Positions 9,099 through 17,530 of a DNA stretch of 64,000 bases are shown piece by piece. The stretch covers positions 434,001 through 498,000 of the forward strand of contig NZ_JADLQO010000001.1 in NCBI RefSeq assembly GCF_015477775.1, given 5' to 3'. The notes below the pieces were generated by a model. The model was given only the letters and a program-made list of their open reading frames with translations, was not told where the DNA came from and did not search any database. The number at the start of each line of letters is the position of its first letter. The stretch's first letter is position 1. Source of the DNA: Nocardia abscessus (GTDB taxonomy: Bacteria > Actinomycetota > Actinomycetes > Mycobacteriales > Mycobacteriaceae). A program made the position numbers and the translations under genes.

Positions 9099-10175
9099 AT
9101 GACCGAGGCAAGCCGGCATTCCTTGCAACTGAATCGCCGCACGCTGCTCGGCAGCGCCGCTGTCGCCGCGCTCGGCGCAGCGGGAATCGGAGGATTCTTG
9201 CTCACCGAGAGCGTCGTCGGGCCATGGCGGCTGACGGCGCGCAGATTGGTGGATCGTCTGCAGAACACCGCGGGCGGCTCCTTCCCCGGTTGCCGGCGCA
9301 ACCACGCCAAAGGGCTCGCGGTCGCCGGGTATTTCGAAAGCAATGGCAACGGCGTCGAACTGTCGAAGGCATCGGTATTCCGGACGGGCCGCTACCGGCT
9401 CGACGGCCGGTTCTCCCTCGCAGGCGGTAACCCGCATATGCCCGACGCACCGACCGCCCCCCGCGGACTGGGGCTGCGATTGTTCCTCCCCGGTGGGGAG
9501 CAGTGGCGGATGGCGATGATCAACATCCCCGTCTTCCTCGATGCGACACCCCAGGACTTCTACGACCGCACGCTCGCTTTCGCGCCGGATCCGGCTACCG
9601 GCAAGCCCGATCCCGCCGTGATGAGCCGATACGTAGCATCGCGCCCGAAGACGGCCGCCGCGCTGAGCGTCATCGAACAGGGCGCTCCACCACCGACTTT
9701 CGCGGACACCGCGTTCTTCGGGCTGAACGCCTTCGAGTTCTCCGACGCTCGCGGCGGCACCGTACCGGTGCGGTGGCGACTGGTACCGGACAATCCACCT
9801 CGAGTCGCACCGCCCGCGACCGGCGAGAACGCGCTCTTCGACGGTTTGATCGCCGCCGTGCGGACAGCGCCGCTGCGCTGGAAATTCCTGGTGACAGTGG
9901 GCGAGCGTGGCGTCGACCCCACCGACGACGCCACGAAGGCGTGGCCGCCCGATCGGCGTGAAGTCCAGGTCGGCACCGTTGTGCTGGAACAGGTGCACAC
10001 CGAATCCGGGCACAACGTGCAGAACGTGAACTTCGATCCGCTCGTGCTGCCCGACGGCATCGGGCCGTCCGATGATCCGCTCCTGCAGGCTCGTTCGGCG
10101 GCCTACGCCGAGTCCTACCGCCGCCGCGCGGGTGAAGCGAAGCCCACCGGAGCCGTCGTGGTGAGGGAGGCCTGA
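9099..10175 (+). CDS. catalase-related haem peroxidase, Tat-exported (SrpA-like)
   Basis: The 358-residue protein begins with a twin-arginine signal (LNRRTLLGSAAVAALG) and a hydrophobic stretch, so it should be exported folded. The remainder is a minimal catalase fold: the distal His69 lies in RRNHAKGLAV and the proximal haem tyrosine lies in the ARSAAYAESY helix near residues 336-340. Short catalase-related proteins of this type act as organic or hydrogen peroxide peroxidases, not as full catalases. It is followed after 4 bp by a cytochrome b561 gene, a recurrent partnership suggesting that electrons come from the membrane. Its place in the dpg operon suggests oxidation of the phenolic product or protection from peroxide. 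A ggagaaaggga Shine-Dalgarno fixes the start. Confidence 0.85.
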   Translation: MTEASRHSLQLNRRTLLGSAAVAALGAAGIGGFLLTESVVGPWRLTARRLVDRLQNTAGGSFPGCRRNHAKGLAVAGYFESNGNGVELSKASVFRTGRYRLDGRFSLAGGNPHMPDAPTAPRGLGLRLFLPGGEQWRMAMINIPVFLDATPQDFYDRTLAFAPDPATGKPDPAVMSRYVASRPKTAAALSVIEQGAPPPTFADTAFFGLNAFEFSDARGGTVPVRWRLVPDNPPRVAPPATGENALFDGLIAAVRTAPLRWKFLVTVGERGVDPTDDATKAWPPDRREVQVGTVVLEQVHTESGHNVQNVNFDPLVLPDGIGPSDDPLLQARSAAYAESYRRRAGEAKPTGAVVVREA

Positions 10176-10179
10176 CCCG

Positions 10180-10737
10180 ATGGCGCTCACCGAACGCACC
10201 GCCGACACCACCCGATTCGGCGTCACCGCGCGAATCCTGCACTGGACGATGGCGGCCTTGATCGTGGCCATGATCGGCATCGGCGCGGCGATGGTCGGCT
10301 ACCTCGGCCCTTACAGCCGGTTGTTGTCCTGGCACAAGACCATCGGGCTGATCATTCTGCTGCTGGCGGTCGTCCGTCTCGTCTACCGCGTCCGGCACCG
10401 GCCGCCACCGCAGATCGAAACCATGGGCCGACCCGAACGGCTCGTCGCGATCGGATCCGAGATCCTGATGTACGCGCTGTTCCTGGCGCAACCGCTCGTC
10501 GGGTGGGCACTGGTTTCGGCATCCGGGATCCCCATCCAGATCCTCGCGGGGCTGCGTGTCCCGGCGATCGCCCCGGCCGATCCCCAGCTGTACGCCACGT
10601 TGCGAACACTGCACAGCGTGCTCGCCTATCTGCTGTTGTTCGCGCTGGTGGCCCACGTCTGCGCGGTCGTCTTCCATACAGTCGTCCTGCGCGACAAACT
10701 ACTGCGCCGCATGACCTTCCCTCGCAGCGATAGATGA
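10180..10737 (+). CDS. cytochrome b561 family membrane protein
   Basis: This 185-residue protein has four transmembrane helices (about 20-40, 53-70, 93-113, 145-168). Candidate haem ligands are His21 (ILHWTM), His52 (SWHKTIG), His145 (TLHSVLAY) and His159 (VAHVCAVV). Bacterial b561 proteins move electrons from the quinone pool or other donors across the membrane. It starts 4 bp after the catalase-like gene behind a ggagg site, and its stop overlaps the MFS start (ATGA). The exported catalase-like protein is its probable redox partner; this is inference from linkage. Confidence 0.88.
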   Translation: MALTERTADTTRFGVTARILHWTMAALIVAMIGIGAAMVGYLGPYSRLLSWHKTIGLIILLLAVVRLVYRVRHRPPPQIETMGRPERLVAIGSEILMYALFLAQPLVGWALVSASGIPIQILAGLRVPAIAPADPQLYATLRTLHSVLAYLLLFALVAHVCAVVFHTVVLRDKLLRRMTFPRSDR

Positions 10738-11912
10738 GCAGAACGGCCGGCCAGGGAATCGTGCTCGTCGGCACGACTTTGCGTGCCCCTTTGACCTGTG
10801 TGGGACCGCTGATGCCGGTGATCACCGGCGACACCGGCCTATCGGACACCCACGCGGGGCTGCTCACGGCCCTGCCCCTACTGATCTTCGCGGTCGTCCC
10901 CGCGGCGGTGCTGCGAACCGTCCATCATGGCCTCGACCGGCTCGTGCGGCTGGCGCTGGTCGCGATGCTGGTGGGGCTGGTGGTTCGCTCGACGCCGGGC
11001 CAGCTGTGGCTTTTCACCGGAACGGTGGTGCTCGCGGTGGCGATCGGGTTCGCGAATGTGCTGCTGCCCGCGATCGTGCGCGACAGCGTCTCCTCCGCGC
11101 GGGTCACGGCGGTCACCGGCGCCTGGGTGGCCGGGATGTGCGCCGCGGCCGCGGTCTCGTCCGGAATCGCGGTTCCGCTGGCCGATCTGCTGCCCGGCGG
11201 GTGGCGCTCCGCGCTGGCCTCGGCAACGCTGCTGGTCGTGGTGGCCTTGCTGGTCTGGCAGACGCGCGAGGGACCCGTATCGGAGCCGGAGCTCACCGAG
11301 CGCCGGGTATCCGTGCGCCGGGTCTCGATGCCGTGGCGTTCGCCCTTGGCCTGGCAGGTCAGCGCGTTCATGGGCTTGCAGGCGTTGGGGTTCTACACGA
11401 CGCTCGCGTGGCTGCCCACCGTCCTCCAGGACAACGGCGTGACCGCCGAGACCGCCGGTTGGTCGCTGTTCGCGTACCAGATCCTCGGTCTGCTCGTGAT
11501 CAACACGATGCCGTGGCTCGTCCGCACCACCGTGGCGAAACGCCGCCTCGCCGTCGCCGCCTCGGTGCTCGCCGCCGCGGGCTTCCTGCTCCTCGCCGTC
11601 GACCCCGACTCGGCTCCCGTGGCCATCCTGCTGCTCGGCATGGGCGCCGGTGCCAGCTTGGCCCTGGCCATGGCATTTCAGAGCGAACGCGCCGGCGATG
11701 CCATCCAAGCGGCCGCGCTGGCCGCGATGGCTCAGACCGTCGGTTTCGCCATGGCCGCTCTCGGCCCACCCCTCCTGGGCATCCTGCACACCCAGACGAG
11801 CGGCTGGGCAGTAGCACTGTGCGTGCTCACGGCGCTGACCCTCCTACAGGCAGGCGCCGCGGCCGGAGCCGGTCGGCCCCACCTCGTTCGATCGGCCGAA
11901 CAGGCGGTCTAG
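10734..11912 (+). CDS. MFS transporter, CynX/NimT-like
   Basis: The 392-residue protein is hydrophobic throughout, with about 11-12 membrane helices. The N-terminal pattern LTCVGPLMPVITGDTGLSDT followed by GLLTALPLLIFAVVPA is characteristic of the CynX/NimT (cyanate permease-like) subfamily of major facilitators. It is the last gene of the dpg operon, overlapping the cytochrome gene by 4 bases, and may export the pathway product or import a precursor. The substrate is not predictable from sequence. Confidence 0.88.
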   Translation: MSRTAGQGIVLVGTTLRAPLTCVGPLMPVITGDTGLSDTHAGLLTALPLLIFAVVPAAVLRTVHHGLDRLVRLALVAMLVGLVVRSTPGQLWLFTGTVVLAVAIGFANVLLPAIVRDSVSSARVTAVTGAWVAGMCAAAAVSSGIAVPLADLLPGGWRSALASATLLVVVALLVWQTREGPVSEPELTERRVSVRRVSMPWRSPLAWQVSAFMGLQALGFYTTLAWLPTVLQDNGVTAETAGWSLFAYQILGLLVINTMPWLVRTTVAKRRLAVAASVLAAAGFLLLAVDPDSAPVAILLLGMGAGASLALAMAFQSERAGDAIQAAALAAMAQTVGFAMAALGPPLLGILHTQTSGWAVALCVLTALTLLQAGAAAGAGRPHLVRSAEQAV

Positions 11913-12305
11913 CGCGATGGCCGCCATCCCCGGTCGCGTGGGCGCGATCGAACCGCCGCCGCCTCGAGCACGGTGATCCGGTGGTCGGTGGGCTCGGCGA
12001 GGCGTTGCCGGAGCGCGGATTGCCACGTGACGGTGTGGTCACCTGCAACCGGCCGCACCACCCCGCTGCTCGCGGCTGTGAGCGCCGCCGGGCGTTCTCG
12101 GCACCGCGCCACCGAGCCCGATGCGCGCGGTGCTCGACCGGCTGCGAAGCCACGGCGGCGTGCTCGTCGTCACCGGAGCAGGATGGGCAGCGCGGACGGA
12201 TCTGGAAATCCGCAGTGCGCGGTAGTGAAACGGGCCACACCCCATCACATCGTCGGGTGCTGTCTCGTCCTCTGGTCGAAGACATCCATCTGCCACGGAG
12301 TACTC
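11913..12305. other. 393-bp region without an intact gene, possible decayed coding DNA
   Basis: No intact gene is supported. On the minus strand one frame reads LRQRLAEPTDHRITVLEAAA and a second frame continues with IALDRLFGRSNE, which together look like the frameshifted start of a TetR-like regulator, but the match is weak. On the plus strand a short open frame (12121-12225) has no start signal. Confidence 0.3.
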
Positions 12306-13247
12306 ATGCGATCCGAATTCCGAATCCGCCGCCTGGCCCTAGGGCTCGCCGCCACACTGTCCGCGCTGTTCGCACCGACGATTCCGGTCGCCTACGCCGG
12401 GGAGCCGCCGAGTTCGGCCCCGCCCTCGCAGTACCTGACGCGCGTCGAATCCCGGTATGTCGAAACCGATCTCGCTCGGTTCCACTACACGGTCTCGGGT
12501 AGCGGATCACCCGTAGTCCTAGTCGCCGGGGGCGGCCTGTGGGGGTACTCGTGGCGGGAGGTGGCCCCCGCGCTCGCCCAGCAGCACACCGTCTACGCGG
12601 TCGACCTGCCCAGCCAGGGCTACACCGAATTGCACGACGCCGGTTTCGCCTTCGACCTGCCCGCCATGGCGGACGCCATCGCGACCTTCCTCGACGCCGT
12701 CGGCTTGAATCGCACCGCGCTGGTCGGGCACTCGTGGGGTGGGGCCTGGAGCCTGTACTTCGCCGAACAGCATCCAGAACGCGTCGAGCGGCTCGTACTC
12801 CTGGACTCTCCCGGCCTGGACGCCGAAAAAGCCCCGATCACACCACTGTTCAAGACGCCGGTCATCGGTGAGATAGCCACCGATCTCACGACCCGGTCCT
12901 TCTACGCCGACAGTATCCGCGGCACGTTCACAAACCAGGCTCTCGTCACCGACGAACTGATCGACGAGTTCTACCAGCCGTTCTCTCGGCCCGCCAACCG
13001 CAACGGTTTCCTGGCGCTGTGGCGAAACCTCGACTACCGCCTCACCGACGCCGCACTGAACCAGGTGACCGCACCCACCCTGGTGCTCTGGGGCGGCGAC
13101 GACCAATGGTTGCCGTCCTCACAGGCCACCCGACTGGCCGACCGCATCCCCCGCGCCGAAGCGGTCATCCTGCCCGGCTGCGGCCACACCGTGCACGAGG
13201 ACTGCCCCGCCGCAACCATCCCCCGGATCACGACATTCCTGAACTGA
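12306..13247 (+). CDS. secreted alpha/beta hydrolase
   Basis: This 313-residue protein begins with a basic stretch and hydrophobic core (RIRRLALGLAATLSALFAP) ending near AYAGEP, a typical export signal. The mature part is an alpha/beta hydrolase: the oxyanion region VLVAGGGLWGYSW, the nucleophile elbow GHSWGGAW, the acid in LWGGDDQWLP and the terminal histidine in GCGHTVHED. The substrate is unknown. It stands alone, 393 bp after the dpg operon, and need not belong to it. Confidence 0.85.
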   Translation: MRSEFRIRRLALGLAATLSALFAPTIPVAYAGEPPSSAPPSQYLTRVESRYVETDLARFHYTVSGSGSPVVLVAGGGLWGYSWREVAPALAQQHTVYAVDLPSQGYTELHDAGFAFDLPAMADAIATFLDAVGLNRTALVGHSWGGAWSLYFAEQHPERVERLVLLDSPGLDAEKAPITPLFKTPVIGEIATDLTTRSFYADSIRGTFTNQALVTDELIDEFYQPFSRPANRNGFLALWRNLDYRLTDAALNQVTAPTLVLWGGDDQWLPSSQATRLADRIPRAEAVILPGCGHTVHEDCPAATIPRITTFLN

Positions 13248-13250
13248 TCA

Positions 13251-13400
13251 CCTGAACGAGAGCAGCCGCGCATCGAAAGCCGGGGTCCAGTTCGACCATG
13301 GTCGTTTCGGAGAGCCGCCTGGCCGCAACGCGCAGTCCTAGGTGGTGCAGCTGCACGGAATCCGGCGCTGAGCCGGTCCGGCAGCGGTTCCGAAAAAATC
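13251..13400 (-). pseudogene. probable decayed 3' end of a gene
   Basis: Reading leftward, one frame gives ARRLSETTMVELDPGF and then needs a one-base shift to continue as DARLLSFR followed by a stop. This coding-like tail has no intact upstream part. It may be the remnant of a regulator or enzyme once next to the hydrolase gene. Family unknown. Confidence 0.3.
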
Positions 13401-13490
13401 TTGGCCGACAGCGATGAGTTCTCGGACGGTGCTGCGTCCTATCTGTTGAACGCGCTACCAACCCGGCGCGACCGACCAGAAGGACCAGAA

Positions 13491-13928
13491 ATGACCACTG
13501 CCAACGCCACCGCCGACTTCTCCGCCGACGTCACCGACCGTCCCGGCAAAATCCGCAACCGCGTCCTGTGGACCCTGCAGATCCTGCTCGGCCTGTTCTT
13601 CATCATCGCCTCCGGCGGACCGAAGCTCGTGATCCCGAACACCCTGGCGGACAACGCCCCCGAGAATCTGACCATCCCCCTCGGGCTGCTCATCTTCATC
13701 GGAGTCGCGGAGGTCGCCGGCGGTATCGGGCTGATGGTGCCACGGCTCAGCGCCCTGGCTGCCGCGGGTCTGTCCGTTCTCACCGTGCTCGCCGCCGGGA
13801 CTCAGGCCTTCATCGCCGACAAGCCCGTGATGGGGATCTTCCCCCTGGTACTCGCCGCGATCTTCGCCTGGATCGCCTACGAGCGCCGCGCCACCATCAC
13901 CGATCTGCGCAACTCGCTTTCGCGATGA
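13491..13928 (+). CDS. DoxX family membrane protein
   Basis: The 145-residue product has four predicted membrane helices. Typical DoxX features are LWTLQILLGLFFIIASGGPK in helix 1 and LLIFIGVAEVAGGIGLMVPR in helix 2. DoxX-like proteins are small integral membrane proteins often linked to redox or quinone chemistry; precise function is unknown. The ATG at 13491, behind agaaggacc, is chosen over upstream starts because the earlier residues are not DoxX-like. A strong hairpin follows the stop. Confidence 0.85.
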   Translation: MTTANATADFSADVTDRPGKIRNRVLWTLQILLGLFFIIASGGPKLVIPNTLADNAPENLTIPLGLLIFIGVAEVAGGIGLMVPRLSALAAAGLSVLTVLAAGTQAFIADKPVMGIFPLVLAAIFAWIAYERRATITDLRNSLSR

Positions 13929-13946
13929 CCAATCCCTGAGTACGAC

Positions 13947-13977
13947 CGGCGATCGGTGGCCCACCCACCGATCGCCG
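13947..13977 (+). terminator. hairpin terminator after doxX-like gene
   Basis: Perfect 13-bp arms (cggcgatcggtgg and its complement) surround a 5-base loop, 18 bases after the stop codon. There is no long T-run, as is common in high-GC actinobacteria. Confidence 0.7.
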
Positions 13978-14299
13978 CTCGTGCGTTCCCGGATCGATCG
14001 CCCGTCGGGTTGGCGGCAATCGATCCAGCGGCCATCTGGTCCGCGGCCCCCAGACTCGGGCGCCGTGCCAGGTGGCCGTCGTCGCGTCCGTGCACAGAGG
14101 CCCGATCCGGCTGAGGAGTCAGCACAGATAGCTGTGATAGCCCCTGGGCATCTCGTCATCGACGATGTGGTTTCCAGAGGTGGGAAAGGGGAAGCGGGAT
14201 GGTCGTACCGGGACGTTAGCGTGGGAATCTCCGCCCCAACGGGGGTGGTGATCCGCCTCTGGGACGGGTCAGTGGATGCGGCGCTAAGGCAAGGTGTGG
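13978..14299. other. 322-bp region without a gene
   Basis: I see no supported coding sequence. It presumably contains the promoter of the gene starting at 14300, whose Shine-Dalgarno is the aagg at 14291-14294. Confidence 0.5.
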
Positions 14300-15508
14300 A
14301 TGTCGGTACCCGAGGAGCGGACTGCGCAGCGGCAGTTCGCGTTGCAGGTCTATCAGGAAATGATGAAGGCCGGCGCCACCCGAGTGTCCTATGACCCGGA
14401 TGAGTTCGTCATCCGGTACAACGGCGAAATGGTGCTCAATCTGAGCAACATCTTCCAGCAGGTGCGGGATTCCCCTGCCGAGGAACGACGAGCCGAGGTG
14501 GAGCGGTTCGTCACCGCGATGATCGCTCCGGCTCCGACACTGTCGAGCTGGGACCAGGTCCGTCCGCTGTTGCGACCCGTTCTGCGGCCCTGCACCTACG
14601 GGCTCGAAGACTCCGTTTCCCAGTTGCGCCGACCGGCTTTTCCGTTTTTCGACGAGATGGTGGCGATCGATGAGCCGGGCCGGATCCGGCTCCCGGCACA
14701 ACAGCAGCTGGTCGAATGGGGCGTGGACGCGGACGAGGTGTTCGACACCGCGCGGCGGAATCTCGCGGAGACGGTCATCACCACCGAGTTCGAGGAGGAT
14801 GCCATAGTCCGCATCGTCGTCGACGACCCGAGCTATCTCCCGTCGTGGCTGCTGGTCCCGGGCTGGCTGGCGGCGTGCACCAGCAGCTACCGGCACCGGC
14901 CGGTGGCGTTCATTCCGGATCACACGTCGTTGATCGTCGCACCGGGTGATCCGGAACTGCTCGAGCATCTGTACCAGACCGTGGAGCAGCAAGTCCGTGA
15001 AGCCGCCCGCCCCCTGTCACCGCAGGCCTACACAGTCGACGACAACGGGAGGGTGGTCCCACTGGATCGGGCGATCACCGGACCGTTGCCGCCCGCCGTC
15101 GACCGGGCCCGTACGCTGCTGGCCTGCACGGGATACGGAGAGCAGCGGGAGTGGCTGGAGAGCAAATACGACCTGGCCGCGGACTTCGACGATGACGAGT
15201 CCGCCGATCTCTATTTCGCCGACATCATGGTGCACCAACAGGATGAGGATAGTTCGCCGCGAATGGTGACGGTGTGGGGGGAAGGGGTGCGCACGTCGCT
15301 GCCCGAGGCGGATTACATCGCTTTCGTACGTGAGGACATGGAACAGACGCTCATGGTCCCGTTCCGGACCGCGGTCGAGATCACCGGCATCATGCCGATC
15401 CGCGAGCTTCGCCCGACTCGATACCGCGCGGTCGACTGGCCCGACCGCGTTGCATGGTCCCGCCTTTCGGAGGCGGCTGTGACGCTCGAGCCGGCAGACC
15501 GAAGCTGA
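14300..15508 (+). CDS. hypothetical protein, possibly DUF1444-like
   Basis: The product is a soluble, acidic protein of 402 residues with no signal peptide or membrane helix. An N-terminal segment (ALQVYQEMMKAGATRVSYD, then VLNLSNIFQQVRD and AEVERFVTAMIAPA) recalls DUF1444 (YtpQ) proteins, which have a similar helical start followed by conserved PVLR-type residues (RPVLRPCTY here). I do not recognise a catalytic motif. The ATG at 14300 is preferred to the GTG at 14294 because of spacing from aagg. It is flanked by unrelated small genes. Confidence 0.75.
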   Translation: MSVPEERTAQRQFALQVYQEMMKAGATRVSYDPDEFVIRYNGEMVLNLSNIFQQVRDSPAEERRAEVERFVTAMIAPAPTLSSWDQVRPLLRPVLRPCTYGLEDSVSQLRRPAFPFFDEMVAIDEPGRIRLPAQQQLVEWGVDADEVFDTARRNLAETVITTEFEEDAIVRIVVDDPSYLPSWLLVPGWLAACTSSYRHRPVAFIPDHTSLIVAPGDPELLEHLYQTVEQQVREAARPLSPQAYTVDDNGRVVPLDRAITGPLPPAVDRARTLLACTGYGEQREWLESKYDLAADFDDDESADLYFADIMVHQQDEDSSPRMVTVWGEGVRTSLPEADYIAFVREDMEQTLMVPFRTAVEITGIMPIRELRPTRYRAVDWPDRVAWSRLSEAAVTLEPADRS

Positions 15509-15625
15509 GGACGGGGTCACGACGACCAGACGGGCGGCCCGAAACGGCCGGATGATCGGTGTCGAGCTACGGCGCCCACACGTCGAGGCGGATCCGATGT
15601 CGGTGCCCGCCGCTACAGTCGCGGC

Positions 15626-15928
15626 GTGACTGGTTCGCGGTACTCGTTCACGGCGGAAGTGTGGGAACACCAGGGGGATGCCGCCTGGTACTTCGTCTCG
15701 CTGCCCGAGGACGTGGCCGACGAGATCGAGGAGCGGTACGCGCATCGTTCGGGTGGATTCGGTGCGGTGCGGGTGCACGTGGTCGTCGGCGGCAGCCGGT
15801 GGTCCACTTCGCTGTTCCCGGACAAGTCGCGGGCCACCTACGTGCTGCCGGTCAAGAAGGCGGTGCGGGTCGCCGAGGGGCTGGAGGCGGGATCGGCTGC
15901 GCGAATCGAGCTCACCGTCGCACTCTGA
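15626..15928 (+). CDS. DUF1905 domain protein
   Basis: This 100-residue protein matches the DUF1905 pattern across its length: YSFTAEVWEHQGDAAWYFVS, LPEDVADEI, GFGAVRVHVVVGG, WSTSLFPDK and YVLPVKKAVRVAEGL. The domain forms a small beta-barrel of unknown role. Translation starts at a GTG without a strong ribosome-binding site. Confidence 0.85.
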   Translation: MTGSRYSFTAEVWEHQGDAAWYFVSLPEDVADEIEERYAHRSGGFGAVRVHVVVGGSRWSTSLFPDKSRATYVLPVKKAVRVAEGLEAGSAARIELTVAL

Positions 15929-15988
15929 GGCGCGAATCCGCGGCGACATCGAACCACTTCGCTCGACGTTCGTGCGCCGGTTCGGGAT

Positions 15989-16630
15989 TCAGTACTGGAC
16001 CGTGCGCCCCGGAGGCGGCACCCATCCCGCGGCGGCACTGCGCTTGCTCGCGCTCCGCTTGACCGCCACCACCACGATCACGAGCACACCGAGCACAACG
16101 CCACCGAAACCGAGGGCGAGCGCACCGAGCAGGGTGCCGACGAACGACGAACCGAGGCCTCGGCCGACGGCGACCGTCACCTCGGAGCTACCCGCCGTGG
16201 TGACGCGGTAGGCGCCCGGCTCGGCGGCATCGAACGAGAACCCGGCCCGTCCCTCGTGCTTGCCGAAGGAATAGGTGACGGAGGCGTCGTACTTCCGCAA
16301 GTCCACGTGCTTGCCGTCCGGACCGAGCACCCGGAGGTTGACCGTGCCGGAGCTGCCCCGGGACGACGCGCCCGGGTACTCGAAGTACACGGTGTAGCCG
16401 CCGGACTCCGCCAAGTTCACCACGCCGGAGCCGGGCACCCCGACCCGCTGGAAATCATCGATCCGGCCGGAGGTCTGCAGGAAACCGACGGCCCCGAGCA
16501 CGATGCCGCCGATGATTCCGAGGGCGATCAGCGCGCCGCCCAGCACGAACCAGCGGCCGGAGGGAGTGATCGGTTGCGGTGTCGGCGATCCCATCGGAAT
16601 CGGCGACGTCGGGAAAGGCGGCTGTGACAC
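15989..16630 (-). CDS. membrane protein with extracytoplasmic domain
   Basis: The 213-residue protein has a proline-rich cytoplasmic start, a transmembrane helix at about 28-51, an extracytoplasmic region at about 52-158 rich in beta-type sequence, and a second helix at about 165-190. The tail is basic (VKRSASKRS) and then proline-rich. The outer domain may bind a ligand or another envelope protein. I do not recognise the family. It lies beside a lipoprotein gene on the same strand. Confidence 0.78.
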   Translation of the reverse strand: MSQPPFPTSPIPMGSPTPQPITPSGRWFVLGGALIALGIIGGIVLGAVGFLQTSGRIDDFQRVGVPGSGVVNLAESGGYTVYFEYPGASSRGSSGTVNLRVLGPDGKHVDLRKYDASVTYSFGKHEGRAGFSFDAAEPGAYRVTTAGSSEVTVAVGRGLGSSFVGTLLGALALGFGGVVLGVLVIVVVAVKRSASKRSAAAGWVPPPGRTVQY

Positions 16631-16759
16631 GGTCGAATCCTCGGCTTTCGGTCGACTCCCGCGTCGACGTAGCGACAGCGTACGGCCTGCTCCGCCGCCC
16701 CGCTACGCGAATCGTGGACTACCCGGCCGAGACCGCCGTCCAGCGACGATCGCCTGCGC

Positions 16760-17101
16760 TCAGCGCGGCTGGGCCGCCGACATGCACTCGCCGGCGATGC
16801 GACCACTGGCGGCGCGCGCCTTGTCCGCGTCTTCCTTGCTCATCCCCAGCGTCTCCTGGTTGGGAGCCTTGGTGTCGTACTCGTCGCTGATCATGATCCG
16901 CAGTCCGGCCTGCGAGATTCCCTGGTCGACGAACACCTTCGCGGCGCAGTCGGCCAGTTGCTTGTTCTTGAGGCCCTTGTCCTGCAACGACTTGGCGAGA
17001 TCGGCCTGCGTCACCGTGGGCGCCGCCGTGTCCTTGTCGCTGCCGCATGCCGCGAGCACCGGCAGCGCGATCAGCGCCGCGGCGATCATGCAGATCCGCA
17101 C
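16760..17101 (-). CDS. small secreted lipoprotein
   Basis: This 113-residue protein has a lipoprotein signal with the lipobox VLAAC (Cys19), giving a mature protein of about 95 residues. The mature part is helical and charged, with two further cysteines (LADCAAKVF and GECMSAA) that could form a disulfide. No enzyme motif is visible. It is transcribed toward the two-helix membrane protein at 15989. Confidence 0.8.
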   Translation of the reverse strand: MRICMIAAALIALPVLAACGSDKDTAAPTVTQADLAKSLQDKGLKNKQLADCAAKVFVDQGISQAGLRIMISDEYDTKAPNQETLGMSKEDADKARAASGRIAGECMSAAQPR

Positions 17102-17233
17102 CTGACTCCTCTTCCTCGACTGACCACCGTCGGTGGCGTGGCCACCATAATGCCGCGCGGCGTCCAGCGGTAGTCGTTCCGCTCCTCAGGCATGGGATAC
17201 GTTGCGGCACAGCGATTCACCAGGGAACAGATC

Positions 17234-17530
17234 CTAGAGGTCCATCGCGGCGCGCAACGCGGTGTCGAGCCGCTCCAGGGTGTCGGTGTCCACCACGTCG
17301 ACCCGCTCGGCCAGCCACCCGCGGAAGATGCGCCCGATGTTCCCGGCATGCACCCAGCCGTGTTCCTGCACCGGAACCGCGAGGATGTCGTGCGGATCGT
17401 CCTCGATGACCTCGGCCGCGATCAGCCAAGGGCGAGGCGATTCGTTGATACCGTCACTGCTGATGAGCACGACCGTTCGGCGACGCGGCGAACCATGCGG
17501 GTTGTAGATCCACAGTTCACCCCGACGCAC
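17234..17530 (-). CDS. type II toxin, MazF/PemK-like
   Basis: The 98-residue protein starts RRGELWIYN and continues RRRTVVLISSDGIN, the MazF/PemK-type opening in which the first strand and the R-x-VVLIS strand form the SH3-like fold. MazF toxins cleave mRNA at short sequences. The GTG start overlaps the end of the upstream antitoxin gene by 14 bases. The C-terminal half is less typical, so activity is uncertain. Confidence 0.75.
   Translation of the reverse strand: MRRGELWIYNPHGSPRRRTVVLISSDGINESPRPWLIAAEVIEDDPHDILAVPVQEHGWVHAGNIGRIFRGWLAERVDVVDTDTLERLDTALRAAMDL

Noticed and set aside
3179..11912. Glycopeptide (dihydroxyphenylglycine) biosynthetic cluster
   Set aside because: Only the dpgABCD part is present; no HpgT aminotransferase, NRPS, oxygenase or glycosyltransferase set is in the window.
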